A DNA stretch of 64,000 bases from Parapristionchus giblindavisi (Eukaryota > Nematoda > Chromadorea > Rhabditida > Diplogasteridae). The stretch spans positions 248,001 to 312,000 of the forward strand of contig CALSFV010000222.1 of assembly GCA_943737045.1 (NCBI GenBank). The letters run 5' to 3'. The notes beneath the pieces are model-generated. The model was not told the DNA's origin. It worked only from the letters and a program-made list of their open reading frames with translations, and made no database searches. Shown piece after piece: positions 24,100 through 36,385 of this stretch (position 1 is the first letter of the stretch; each line of letters starts with the position of its first letter). The position numbers and the translations under genes are program-made.

Positions 24100-24455
24100 T
24101 CAAAAGTTGGTTTTTTTTTCGGCCAAATTATCGCATGTTGTAGATTGCTGCAAAGATTTCCTACCATGTATTGTAGCATAAGCAATTCTGCATTGATTTC
24201 ACTTAAAACCGGGTTCTTCCCGTTAGATCATCTTGCCGAAATTTTCGTTCGAATTTCCGTCATCGATGGTTTTCCCGAACAAATGTATTTTCCTAACGAT
24301 TGGTGCGGAATTGTGCTCTAAACAAAGTTTCGAGGTGAGACCAGTAAAATGTCACAAGAAGCCCATCACTTGGATCAATTTGAAAATTTCGATTTTCATT
24401 TTCAAATTTCAAAATTTCTCAAGTTTGAAATGTTTTCATTTATGTGGCGATTGTA
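24100..24455. repeat. Fragment of the large 58-60 kb foldback element
   Basis: Matches the left arm at about 58710-59070, including CTTAAAACCGGGTTCTTCCC and ATCGATGGTTTTCCCGAAC. Only a piece of one arm is present. Confidence 0.65.
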
Positions 24456-24456
24456 T

Positions 24457-26330
24457 TCACAAGGGGATGGTCGCAACTTGTCCTGGCCATACAGTATCGC
24501 CAGAAAGTAATCGGACACTTTTTCATTTTTTTATAACTTTTGATCCAGGAAAGCAATCAAGCTGATCTTTTCAGCCAATGTACAGAATTTATCAAGGAAT
24601 ATTACTATGATGTGTTGGTGTAATTAACTTAGTTAATTTTTGCGTAGTGATGACGCTACCGAAGTGCACTTTTTTGAAAATTCCCATTTCTTTAGTGAAA
24701 AGCCCTGTTCTTCGGGAACACTGTGAGAGTGTAGACCCCCACTAGGACTGTACAGTCAAACAATCTGGAATGGCTCCGACTCCGATTTCAAGCTGTGCCA
24801 GGGTTGCAACTTTGACATCCAAAATTTATAACTCGGCTTCTAGATGTGATAACGACCCGTTCTAAGCGCCAAAATGATGCTAGTGGCGAGTGATGTTTAT
24901 CCCCGAAATATGGTAGTCATATCTCGTCATTTGCCCTCAGGGCATAAAATAATTTTTTGTTGGGAGGACCGATTTTGAGACCCTACCGTTCAGACGGCAG
25001 GTCTTCTAAAATTATGGTTTCAGCGCATGCAGCTTTGCAATGTATCATATATTTATTTCCCTTATTTTGGTTTGGTTCCTATTCCTTTCAGACCCGTAGC
25101 TAAAGTTATGCTGAGGTCTACTCGGTGCGCGCTCTTGTGCTTTCTCTCTTACTGCTCTCATCCCTGGGCCTCTATTGATGAAATTTCTTATTTGCAAAGC
25201 ACCTATGCATGTTAGAGATGTTTACAAAAGTTTTTACACTATTGCTGAACATTGATCTTTGATCTTTGTATTTTGATCTTTACTCGCTACAACCGAGTAG
25301 ACCTCAACATAACTTTTGCTACGGGTCTGAAAGGAATCGGAACCAAACCAAAATAAGGGAAATAAATATATGATACATTGCAAAGCTGCATGCGCTGAAA
25401 CCATAATTTTAGAAGACCTGCCCTCTGAACGGTAGGGTCTCAAAATCGGTCCTCCCAACAAAAAATTATTTTATGCCATGAGGGCAAATGACGAGATATG
25501 ACTACCATATTTCGGGGATAAACATCACTCGCCACTAGCATCATTTTGGCGCTTAGAACGGGTATTTATCACATCTAGAAGCCGAGTTATAAATTTTGGA
25601 GGTCAAAGTTGCAACCCTGCCACAGCTTGAAATCGGAGTCGGAACCATTCCAGATTGTTTGACTGTACAGTCCTAGTGGGGGTCTACACTCTCACAGTGT
25701 TCCCGAAGAACAGGGCTTTTCACTAAAGAAATGGGAATTTTCAAAAAAGTGCACTTCGGTAGCGTCATCACTACGCAAAAATTAACTAAGTTAATTACAC
25801 CAACACATCATAGTAATATTCCTTGATAAATTCTGTACATTGGCTGAAAAGATCAGCTTGATTGCTTTCCTGGATCAAAAGTTATAAAAAAATGAAAAAG
25901 TGTCCGATTACTTTCTGGCGATACTGTATGAGATGACAATAGCATTACTAGGATCAGTTTTCGATGCTGATTACGAATCCGTTTTCAGAAAGTGCCCAAT
26001 CGACCTGAGTTTCGAGGAAATCGATATTTTGATTCGGAAATTCGTATGGTTTCATGCGCAAACCATCCGAGTGGGCTGGTAAACTCATCTATAAACTCTC
26101 GCAGTAGTCTACCTCTAATCACCGGATCTTTCGGATGCAATCCAGACAGTTTGTGAGGAAAATTACACGAATTTTCGAATTAACAAGCCAAATTTCAATA
26201 CCGTTTTTCTCGAAACAGAGGTCGATTAGACACTTTCTGAATACGGATTCGTAATAAGCATCGAAAACTGATTCTAGTCATGCTATTGCCAGCTCATATG
26301 GCCAGGACAAGTTGGGAGCATCCCCTTGTC
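24457..26330. mobile_element. Older foldback element, split by a younger insertion
   Basis: The left end AAGGGGATGGTCGCAACTTG at 24460 pairs with CAAGTTGGGAGCATCCCCTT at about 26310, and the arms continue only when the 1435 bp element at 24492-25926 is removed (join at the TA). The inner arms carry GTTTTCGATGCTGATTACGA. Confidence 0.7.
24492..25926. mobile_element. 1435 bp Tc1/mariner-type foldback element, copy 1
   Basis: Ends CAGTATCGCCAGAAAGTAAT and its complement, flanked by TA (24490-24491, 25927-25928). The arms are about 700 bp of near-perfect inverted repeat. Open frames inside are mirror copies of arm sequence and do not look like a transposase, so the element is non-autonomous. Confidence 0.85.
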
Positions 26331-26541
26331 AGCAATACAACATTTATCAATTTCATCATGACTTTTAAAAAAATAATATTACATCGGAAAATTTTGCAAT
26401 TAATAAAAAGTCTTTACTGAATAGTTCGAGCAAAAAATATATTGATAATTTACATGAAATTTAAGATTAACATTTTTTAAGTCCCATAGGAGTAACAATA
26501 ACAATAATATTATCTTCTCAGCATACAGTGCACACGTATGA

Positions 26542-26852
26542 TGGCTCGTTAAAAAAATAGGGGGAAAACCGAAATCGGTGACTCTACCCGTTAAAAAAGT
26601 ACCCGGAAAGTCGAAAATGAATGCGGGAATTCAAATTCCGATATTCCGACAGCGAATTTCCGCGGATTGCATTTTTTTTAGCGAGTGGAAAGTTGAATTT
26701 CCATTTTAACTGCTAAAAATCGAATTCGGAATTTGAATTCCAGCACCTCTTTGCGCGCGCGAATTCGAAGTTTCCTTTTTCGACTTTCCGGTTACTTTTT
26801 TTAACGGGTGGAAAGTCGAGGATTTCGGTTTTCCACTATATTCTAACGAGCC
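26542..26852. mobile_element. Foldback MITE, GGCTCGTTA ends
   Basis: GGCTCGTTA ... TAACGAGCC with inner arms GGAAAACCGAAATC / GATTTCGGTTTTCC and GAATTCAAATTCCG. A relative begins at 63766. Confidence 0.7.
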
Positions 26853-27076
26853 ATGAGTTTGGGGCATTTAGATCTAGTCCTTTCGTCAATGAGAGATTGT
26901 ATTCCCCATTCAAGAAACCAAAAGAAATCGAAATTGATGACAACAAGTTGTAATCCACAAAAGCGTTACGCTTTCATCCATTAGACCTGCTTACAGCATG
27001 AATTTTAAGAACTAAAAAGAAAAAAAATCTATTCGAATAATAAAACAATAATTGCGCATTCCATCAGCAAAAACTA

Positions 27077-28511
27077 CAGTATCGCCAGAAAGTAATCGGA
27101 CACTTTTTCATTTTTTTATAACTTTTGATCCAGGAAAGCAATCAAGCTGATCTTTTCAGCCAATGTACAGAATTTATCAAGGAATATTACTATGATGTGT
27201 TGGTGTAATTAACTTAGTTAATTTTTGCGTAGTGATGACGCTACCGAAGTGCACTTTTTTGAAAATTCCCATTTCTTTAGTGAAAAGCCCTGTTCTTCGG
27301 GAACACTGTGAGAGTGTAGACCCCCACTAGGACTGTACAGTCAAACAATCTGGAATGGTTCCGACTCCGATTTCAAGCTGTGGCAGGGTTGCAACTTTGA
27401 CCTCCAAAATTTATAACTCGGATTCTAGATGTGATAAATACCCGTTCTAAGCGCCAAAATGATGCTAGTGGCGAGTGATGTTTATCCCCGAAATATGGTA
27501 GTCATATCTCGTCATTTGCCCTCATGGCATAAAATAATTTTTTGTTGGGAGGACCGATTTTGAGACCCTACCGTTCAGAGGGCAGGTCTTCTAAAATTAT
27601 GGTTTCAGCGCATGCAGCTTTGCAATGTATCATATATTTATTTCCCTTATTTTGGTTTGGTTCCGATTCCTTTCAGACCCGTAGCAAAAGTTATGTTGAG
27701 GTCTACTCGGTTGTAGCGAGTAAAGATCAAAATACAAAGATCAAAGATCAATGTTCAGCAATAGTGTAAAAACTTTTGTAAACATCTCTAACATGCATAG
27801 GTGCTTTGCAAATAAGAAATTTCATCAATAGAGGCCCAGGGATGAGAGCAGTAAGAGAGAAAGCACAAGAGCGCGCACCGAGTAGACCTCAGCATAACTT
27901 TAGCTACGGGTCTGAAAGGAATAGGAACCAAACCAAAATAAGGGAAATAAATATATGATACATTGCAAAGCTGCATGCGCTGAAACCATAATTTTAGAAG
28001 ACCTGCCGTCTGAACGGTAGGGTCTCAAAATCGGTCCTCCCAACAAAAAATTATTTTATGCCCTGAGGGCAAATGACGAGATATGACTACCATATTTCGG
28101 GGATAAACATCACTCGCCACTAGCATCATTTTGGCGCTTAGAACGGGTCGTTATCACATCTAGAAGCCGAGTTATAAATTTTGGATGTCAAAGTTGCAAC
28201 CCTGGCACAGCTTGAAATCGGAGTCGGAGCCATTCCAGATTGTTTGACTGTACAGTCCTAGTGGGGGTCTACACTCTCACAGTGTTCCCGAAGAACAGGG
28301 CTTTTCACTAAAGAAATGGGAATTTTCAAAAAAGTGCACTTCGGTAGCGTCATCACTACGCAAAAATTAACTAAGTTAATTACACCAACACATCATAGTA
28401 ATATTCCTTGATAAATTCTGTACATTGGCTGAAAAGATCAGCTTGATTGCTTTCCTGGATCAAAAGTTATAAAAAAATGAAAAAGTGTCCGATTACTTTC
28501 TGGCGATACTG
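27077..28511. mobile_element. 1435 bp Tc1/mariner-type foldback element, copy 2
   Basis: Same length as copy 1 and flanked by TA (27075-27076, 28512-28513), but in the opposite orientation. The arm-specific differences of copy 1 (for example CTGTGCCAGGG on one side, CTGTGGCAGGG on the other) are present with left and right exchanged. Confidence 0.85.
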
Positions 28512-28513
28512 TA

Positions 28514-29891
28514 TTTAAAAAGCCTTTTGTCGAGTCTTTCTATTATATATATTCGTAGCATAAAGAAATTTCTTTGTGATAAATGATAAAAAATATGACT
28601 AAATAAAATATTAAATATAATATCTAAAAAAAGTTGTTATCATCTACTTGCTATTAAGGGTACTGGTCTCATCCGATATCAATCTAAAATTAGCCTTTTT
28701 TTAGAAAGGAACTAGAGTTTTTGTAATTTTCAATGCGACGTATTGTTACAAAAAATCTGGCTTCTTCATGAAATAAATAACAATGTTTAATATTTAACAG
28801 GCATACTACGTTTGTGCTGCGTGACCTCCTGGTAACTAGAATCATACCAATACAGTCGCAGCCACAAACCGAGAGAAATGCCTAAACGTAATTCACTCTA
28901 TCTATTTATCACATGTTGTCACATTTATTCAATGTATGATAAATTAAATTAAATTCAAATGGACAGGAATTAATTCTTCCAAAATAATTATTTAATCGCT
29001 TTGGCTGAATCTCTTAACGGGGAAACGTACTATTTACGTACTTATTAAAAGTCGAGCAACAAATGGCGTCACAATATTCGTACTTATATATTCACAAAAC
29101 AGACAATAATAATGAATTATCTTGTCTACATGTCATATGTAGAGCGGGTCAAAGCATAATAATAATATTTTATCATTTCTTACAGAGAGGTTACTTATGG
29201 TGGGATAAAATAGAGAGATTTGAGCATGAAATAAAATATGAAGAAATGTAGTATGCACTGTAATTACTTGAATTACATGGGTATCTTCATATCCACAAGT
29301 TCTTTCCTTTGTTCTCTGAGAGAATTCTTGTCCATTCAAGAAAACGTCCAAAAAAGAAACTTGATAAGAACACTCAAATAGTCCACGAAAACATTGCGGT
29401 GTTCGTCCAATTGGCCTACATGAAAGAATGAATGAGTAATGAATAATAACACTGAATTTACATAATCACACTACTTTAAAACGATTATTGCATGAGTCAA
29501 AATTGATAGATTTATCCTACTCCGCATTTCCACAAACAAAGCTTATTATGAAATAAACACATTAGTCATTTCAATAATATTGCTTTCCCACACTGCTGTT
29601 TCATTGATGAATCGTGTATTGTCTACTGAAAGCAATAAAAGTCTACTTCTCGAATATTCTTCAAGTCCTTATCCTCTCCTTTCTCCTTTCTGTCCTTTCT
29701 AGTCCTTTCTAGATCTGTCGTGTTTATATTTATTTTAACTGACCAACGCTTAACTGTTTTGAACATTTTCAAAAAAAAATACCTGACTATAATAGTCATG
29801 ACTGTTCATTATTCTCGCAGCTTCTCTTGACCGAATCATTTCAAACTTTCATATTTTACATTTCCATTAATCAATATCTAACATAACTTAG
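28514..29891. other. Upstream region of the peroxidase gene
   Basis: No exon is recognised. Contains the dispersed repeat shared with 13965-14080 at about 29155-29275 and TCCTTTCT-rich runs at 29665-29715. The peroxidase promoter should lie near the right end, but no clear element can be named. Confidence 0.35.
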
Positions 29892-32800
29892 ATGAGGCTA
29901 CTTCATTTCATTGTGCTCATTTTTGGAGCTGCATCTTCTTCATCTGAGGCGGCAAAGTAACTAATATGAGATTATAATTGATTGAATTACTCGCATTTTC
30001 AGGCAGCTCGACGCCAAGGCTATTTTAACGAAAATGATCGACGAAAAGATGCCGGACCTCAAGCATCTTGTGATGGGTATCATTTTCTTCGCTCTTTTTT
30101 TTTCAATTTTAGAGATGTTGGAGACCTTGGAATGGTTCCAGGTCTGCTCTACGAACCTGAGAAAAAGATGACAACTGATAAAGAAGTTATTCTGACTCAA
30201 AGGAAGGGAGATATGTTGCAGGTTCTTTTAAAGTGATACCCAAACTAGTTTAAACCTCGCTGCTCTCGCTTTCTTTCTCTGCGAGAAAGCATTTCCAATG
30301 CGGAGTGTGGCTTGGGGTATGACTTTAATGCTGAAATTTGAAATCGAATTCGCACAAATACGATTTTCAGGACATCACTCGATCTCTCATCAATAGATAC
30401 GGTGCGAAAAAGCTACCTCTGTTCCAGCAGGTTTCTCTCATTTCGGTATAACCGCAATGAACAACGAATTATTTAGATCGACATTGGTCACCTGCTCGAT
30501 GAAAGAATAAAGGTAAAGAACTATTGTTTAATTGTTAGCTCGTTTTTTTAAAAAAATGGTCTCAAACTAAAAAAAACGTGTATTTCACAGGAAAAAATCA
30601 ATGCAACTATCCAGATTGGCCCAACATGCATCGATCGTCCAAGCAAATGCGATAAAAAGTAATTTATTTCTTATCATATTTGTGAGGCCTAATCGGATTG
30701 CTGTAATTAAAAGGCGCACCACGAGCTAATATTTTTTTAAAAATCCGCTCTGGTCACATTCTCGCGCTTTTTTTAGTCTGCGAGAGAGCGTTGCCACAGC
30801 GGAGAATAGAATTGGCTCTGGTGTACCTTAAAGTATTCGCTTTCATTTGATACAAACTGCTCGTTGGACTTGTGCGTTGTTTTGCTGAAAGAATTGCAGA
30901 AGTAAAAATTGATTTATCAATTATGATCAACCTCTTTGCAGATATCCCTATCGCTCCATGTCTGGATGGTGCAATCATTTCGACAATCGGATGGTTGGAT
31001 CTGCAATGTATCCCATGAGACGCATCATGGGCAGCGCGAAATATGACGATGGTGACCACGTTCTTTCAATTAGACACTCACTACCAGTAGTTAAAGGCAT
31101 ACTTAGAGCTAATTTGAAACAACCATCTCTGGCAACGCTCTCTCGTAAGCATCAAAAGCGAGAGAGCATTAGCAGAGCGGTGAGTATCAAATTAGCTCGA
31201 GTGTGTCTCAAAAATACAATAAAAATCAGTCAACGAGCAAAAAGCTCTAGCAAAAATTATGTGTAATATAAAGATAGCAATGTGCCCTTCATAAAGGCCA
31301 CACTTGGTTAAAGGGAGCGTAACCTCTCTCAATGGTCTCTTCATTCTGCACACTATTTCTCTGTTCTCTAACAGCGAGAGAACATTGCGCGTCGAAGAGA
31401 CCATTGAGAGAGGTTGCGCTCCCTTTAAGGAAGATGGGTCGTTGAATCATTGTGTCTTTGAGGTTTCAATACCGTCCGTACTCGCTCTGTGGCCGGTGGA
31501 AAACTTCCCTCAACCAGAGTTGTATCTAATAAAATATTCGCCGAGGTAAAATAGCCTTTGTTTAGTTTTTTTAATACATGGAAAGCAATCTGTAACTTCA
31601 CCACTTTAGCCATGTCTTTAATATTTTTCAATCCTAGCTTACTCGATCTGACACAGAGAGTATGCGATGTGCCCATTCTTTTAGTGTTGCTGCCACATTT
31701 TCCCTTGATTATAATGGAAATTGATCATAGTAAACATGTAAATGCACTCATGAAATTAGATATTACTGAATCAAAAGTGGCTATTAGTAGAGGCGAGATT
31801 CACTGTTTCGGCCATTAGGTTCTAGACAGCGAACCTCTACCCAATGGGGTTGGCCATCTTCAGAAGCTGTTTCAGGCCTCAATTCCCGCCTACGATCCTA
31901 AGTACAACCACCTGCTCATGCAATTCGGCCAATTTCTCGCACACGACATTTTGTCCACGGCGAAAGCAGTCGGTTAGTGCAATTGATCAGGACTACCGTA
32001 ATCGTCACTTCCGTTCAGGACCAAACGATGTGCCGCCCGATTGTAGCATATGCGAATCGGCCAATCTCACGTATGTGTGTGCTCCTGTTGAGGTATGGAA
32101 TGCGATACAATCACGATAAAGCTTTCATCGTCGAAATACTTTACCAATAAGCGTTTTGGTTCTATTTTAAGTCTTGCACATTTAGATAAGACCTAATCGA
32201 GATAATGCAACTCCTGACCCCTTCTATCATATTTAACTTTCTGTTTCAAAAGTACATTGTATTAATGACTATGCCACTTTTATACATACAGGAGCATGTG
32301 ATAGATAGAATTCATATGTCCGCGTCGAAGTCATTAGCCTGACTAGCGCACACCAGTCGACCTATTTGAATACCTAGAGTATACACATCAATAATACTAA
32401 ATAGTACTATTTCTTTAGATACCCGAAGATGATCCTTACTTCGCCTCTCCTAAAGGAAAGCGCAGATGCATGAAAACAGTTCGCGCGTCGAACGCCCAGA
32501 CCACACTAGGTCCAAGAGTGCCAATCAATCAAGTTCGTTTTAATTTTACGATAATCACTCAAGATAATTCACTATACGACCTGATAGCTCTCGAGCATAT
32601 CACAGTGATGGTCATACCAAATTAGGTATTGCAAATAATAACCCCTGAGCTAATTTTACTCTCCGTACAGCATCGTTACATTTGCCTTACGTGCCAAAAC
32701 CCTCTCGCCGCGTCTCCGTCGTTACGGCGGAGCTTACGACGTAGACACGTAAGGCAAACGTAACGATACATACTGCCGCACCCTCTCGTATACAGAGGAG

Positions 32801-35705
32801 GCGAGAGAGCAGTGTCAGAGAGGAGAGTTTCAAATTAACTCGGGGTTTACCTATATCCAGCAAATGCTTAAGAATTCACACTACGTCGACTTGTCGATGA
32901 TGTACGGCTCGGACGAGTGCACGGCTAAAAACTTGAGAACACTTAAGCATGGACAAATGAAAATGTACACTAAAGACGGATATACTCTTCCTCCACAAAC
33001 GATGAATGTAAGGTTTATCTAGTGAAATCTATTTTATGGAAATTAATTGTAGGATTCAAATTGTGAATCGGAAAAGCCTTTTCTGTGTTTTATCGCTGGT
33101 GATTCGCGCTGCACTCTGCAAGCAGGTTAGGTGATTAATGTATTTACACACATCCACAGCTAACGCTCTTGTCACGCTCTTTCACAGAGAAAGAAAGCGA
33201 GAGAGTGATGCCAGAGTGGAGAGTTTCATATTATATGGGGTCCTTTAACGTGCAAACCTACAGTACTTGCCAAATTTATTTGTTATTTTGTTTTTATTTC
33301 CTGATATATTTCATCCAACAATCTAGGAATCTTGATGTACTAACGGCATCATAAAATCACACCGTTCTGCAGTGTAACCACATAGAGTAGCAGCTAATAA
33401 ACGAAAACGAAAGTGAGACATTTTGAATTATTCACAATTCACAGGTTTGATTCCCTTCCACGTGATCTTCCTGAAACATCACAACAAAATGGCCGGAGAG
33501 ATTTCAAAGTTGAGACGCAATTGGAACGACGAGAAAGTGTATCAAGTATGACTTTTTTCTTTATTTCTAAATAAATAAACTTTTATAACAAATTTAAAAA
33601 CAAAAAAAAATTTTAAAAAACAACTTCGCAAATAAATTAATCTAGATGCAGATTTAGAAAAACTCATTATTATTTAAATTATTAAAAAAAAATTTTTTTT
33701 ATTTAGGAGACACGTCGACTAACCACAGCCATCTGGCAGTATCAGGCATATGCTGAATATCTTCCGAAGATCATTGGAAAACGATTGATGGATGAGTTCG
33801 ACTTGAACCCGTCTGGATTGAAAAGTAAAATTGACAAATTCTACGAGAATTTTTGGCTGTAAAAATATTACGTCCCATTTTACTTAGTGTCTTTCAGAAA
33901 CGTTTAACGCTTCCGTTGATCCTTCACTCTCCGTTGAGTTTGCCGCAGCGGCCTTCAGATTTGGGCATTCGCAAGCCAGAAAGGATCTGCCGAGAGTGGA
34001 CGATTATAATAGGTGGGAGCGCTAGAAGTTTCTTCAATGTGTTCAAAAGTTGCGAAGAGAAAGGAAATCAGAGAAATTTCTAGTCTTTTTGCACACTCTC
34101 TAACTTCTTTTATGTTTCATTTTGGTGAGGACAACCATGTCATGACATCTGATCGCTCACAATATACTCTCGTTTTCCAGGCTAACAATAAATGATAAAT
34201 GATACATGCTAAAAATGTTGTGATAGAGGTAACATTTTTTAAAATTATTGCAGAACCGTTGGTGCTTACGCCGATCTTGGCGACAATTGTTTCCGTGCTG
34301 AACTGCACTACGACAGGACATCCACCATATTCAACATGGCGCAAGGTTAGGAATTTTGCTAATCAAATCCCCAATACCATAAAGCTACTCCACGGAAAAG
34401 GGCTCGTCCCTTTAATGTTTTGAGGTGTAAATTGATTTCAGGTATGGCGAGCATGCCCGCGATGGCTGTCAACCGTCAGTTCTCGTTCCCTATGAGGAAT
34501 CGTCTTTTCGAGAAGAGAGGCTTCAAGGGAACCGGAATCGATCTCGCTGCGATGAATATCAATAGAGGCAGAGAAATGGGAGTGCAGGGTTACAATGAAG
34601 TCAGGTACCGCCCACTTTTGCCTATTATCTGAATATGAAATGAATGAGGCTAAAATATCCTTGAGGAAGTATCTGTATAATATGAAATTGCATAATCACC
34701 GCGTACATAACATACACGTGTTTTTATGCGGTCACTATTCTGGAATATAATTTTTTAGGGATAATTTTTCAGGGCAAAGATCCCGGGATTGAAAAGTGTC
34801 AAATCTTTCGACGATCTGAAGAAAGACTTGGATGATGCAAACATCGAGCTTCTGAAGCAGACTTACGCAGTTGTAGACGACATCGATCTATTTGTTGGAA
34901 TTCTCCTCGAAAAAGTGGTCGATCCAACCGCAATTGTGAGTGTCAATAAAAGAAGTTATTGCAATAAATTTGAAATGATCATATTTTTGTATTATTTTAT
35001 TCTCACCGAACTCAATCATCGAATGTATAATATCTAAGAGAGTGTGTTTAGACATGACAAATAACATGAACAAACTAACTTTATTTAGTAATGAAAGCAT
35101 TACATATATATTTGTACAGTTTTTATTAACTTGATCCGTTTTATAATCACTGAAATGATAAAGTTTACTCACAGATTGGACCTACCGGAGGTTATCTAAT
35201 CGCCGAGCAATTCTCTTCGTTCAAAAAAGGAGACCGTTTCTTCTATCAGAACACGGATAATTTGAGGAGACTCACCAAAGGTTCGGCATATTTCAAAGAG
35301 TCAAATCAAATCAATTGATTTGATTTGATTTGATTTCAAAGAGTACCGATTTTCCGTTAAAGCTAATTTTAAATCCATTAGTTCGGGGTACATCATCAAA
35401 ATAGCACACGCTAGAGCCTAGCCCTGCAGAAAAGATTTAAGATGAAATACCTAAGATCGCAGTATGCATTAAAATTGTTTTAAGCTGAGTACAACGCAAT
35501 TCGCAACTATTCATTCGCCCAAATCATGTGCGAGAACACCGATGGAATGGGGCGCATACAACGTGATGCATTTAAATTAAAGTGAGTTTGAATCTTGTTT
35601 TTTTTCGATTCCTTGAACTTCTCTTGAAACTTGCTTTCCAGGGATCGTCAAGTGAAATGTAATAGCTTCAAGCCATTCCCGTTGGCGAGTGTGTTGCACA
35701 AGTAA
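29892..35705 (+). CDS. Animal haem peroxidase, secreted
   Basis: Exons: 29892-29956, 30003-30076, 30113-30221, 30371-30430, 30477-30512, 30591-30658, 30942-31051, 31463-31545, 31819-31968, 31991-32092, 32419-32532, 32861-33007, 33053-33125, 33445-33545, 33707-33824, 33898-34012, 34254-34345, 34442-34604, 34773-34935, 35175-35280, 35485-35581, 35642-35705; about 735 residues. Signal peptide MRLLHFIVLIFGAASSS. Family landmarks in order: YRSMSGWCNHFDNRMVG; GFNTVRTRS..LPSTRVVS; distal-His QFGQFLAHDI; IPEDDPYF; LGPRVPINQ; SHYVDLSMMYGSD; AGDSR with the catalytic Arg; WNDEKVYQ; AFRFGHS with the proximal His; NINRGREMG; VDDIDLFVG. The usual acidic haem-linking residues are replaced (AHD, RCTL). Two joins are doubtful: exon 1 to exon 2 is 2 nt out of phase with the GT donor, and 31969-31990 is a 22 nt gap. 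It may act in cuticle cross-linking or oxidant production, as known for nematode relatives. Confidence 0.88.
30229..30330. mobile_element. TTAA MITE, family B, in peroxidase intron
   Basis: TTTAAAGTGATACCCAAAC ... GCTTGGGGTATGACTTTAA with the internal hairpin. It sits 6 bp after the exon ending at 30221, so the donor GT is intact. Confidence 0.75.
30708..30832. mobile_element. MITE, family B
   Basis: AATTAAAAGGCGCACCACGAG ends pairing with GGCTCTGGTGTACC, internal CTCTCGCAG.. hairpin. Peroxidase intron. Confidence 0.65.
31091..31212. mobile_element. TTAA MITE, family B
   Basis: GTTAAAGGCATACTTAGAGC at the left and GCTCGAGTGTGTCTCAAA at the right, with the internal CTCTCTCG/CGAGAGAG hairpin. 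Peroxidase intron. Confidence 0.65.
31308..31428. mobile_element. TTAA MITE, family A
   Basis: Perfect TTAA flanks with AAAGGGAGCGTAACCTCTCT / AGAGAGGTTGCGCTCCCTTT. It lies 34 bp before the exon at 31463. Confidence 0.85.
32630..32855. mobile_element. Family B MITE carrying a nested 100 bp hairpin
   Basis: The outer arms (CCCCTGAGCTAATTTTACTC / TCAAATTAACTCGGGG) enclose a palindrome at about 32667-32770 with CATCGTTACATTTGCCTTAC / GTAAGGCAAACGTAACGAT. The same pairing occurs at 45467-45672. The element ends only a few bases before a peroxidase acceptor at 32860. Confidence 0.7.
33150..33250. mobile_element. Partial family B MITE
   Basis: CACAGCTAACGCTCTTGTCACGCTC-type left side with GAGAAAGAAAGCGAGAGAG hairpin and GGAGAGTTTC right side. 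The termini are worn. Peroxidase intron. Confidence 0.5.
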
Positions 35706-36008
35706 TCCTGGAATTAAATACCACTAAAATGAACTATTCGCGTTACCAATTGTCGATAAATTGTTATACTAGATTGTTTTCTAACTATTATCGCCATATG
35801 TATCTGAACACTGTATTGTCCTTTCATTATCACCGTAACTAATATATAATTGATTTGGTGAGTAGAGACAAACCCTCATCGATTAATGGGCATTGATTTT
35901 AAGTTAGTCGCAAACGCTAGCACTGTAAAATCCTACTATCAAGCACTTTTATACCATACTATAGAATGCATTTACATTTTGCGCAGTTAAAATTTGTGTT
36001 GAACATAG

Positions 36009-36385
36009 GGTGAATCTTTTAACTAGATCGATATTATTATGATATTATATTTGACTTGTGAGTTGCGATTAGCAGAACGAAAAAAACCACAGTAATAAAT
36101 CTTCGTATCCGTACATATGAGCATAGAAGCTATAACACAGTATTGCTTGTCATATAGGCAGATGTAAGCGCGCTGCGTGCTTTGAACTTGGTCAATGGTC
36201 CAATTGGAATTGACTTCGATTTAAATGCAGGTACAAGAGTCGGAGACATCACATTTAGGATAAAAACATCATTTCGGTTTTTTTTTTCATAGTGAACAGA
36301 TCAGATCCTTAAATGGAATGAAGAGCTGTATAATTTCCACCTTGCGTGGAACAGATATTAATCTAAATAGAAACTATATAATTAC
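36009..36385 (-). pseudogene. Stray 3' end of a gene F-like receptor
   Basis: The minus strand matches the last exon and 3' flank of gene F (8475-8730), including the AGTTGCGATTAGCAGA flank and the GCGCGCTGCG.GC.TTGAACTT part of the exon. The match is interrupted at 36212-36332 by an inserted repeat and resumes with TTCCACCTTGCGTGGAACAG. No other receptor exons lie next to it, so it is a nonfunctional segment. Confidence 0.65.

Noticed and set aside
25234..27769. Identical 75-codon frames (MLGGPILRPYRSEG...) in two places
   Set aside because: They are arms of the two 1435 bp foldback elements, not a duplicated gene.
29982..30236. Continuous plus-strand frame through exons 2 and 3 of the peroxidase
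   Set aside because: It reads through the small intron at 30077-30112 by chance; phases with flanking exons support splicing.
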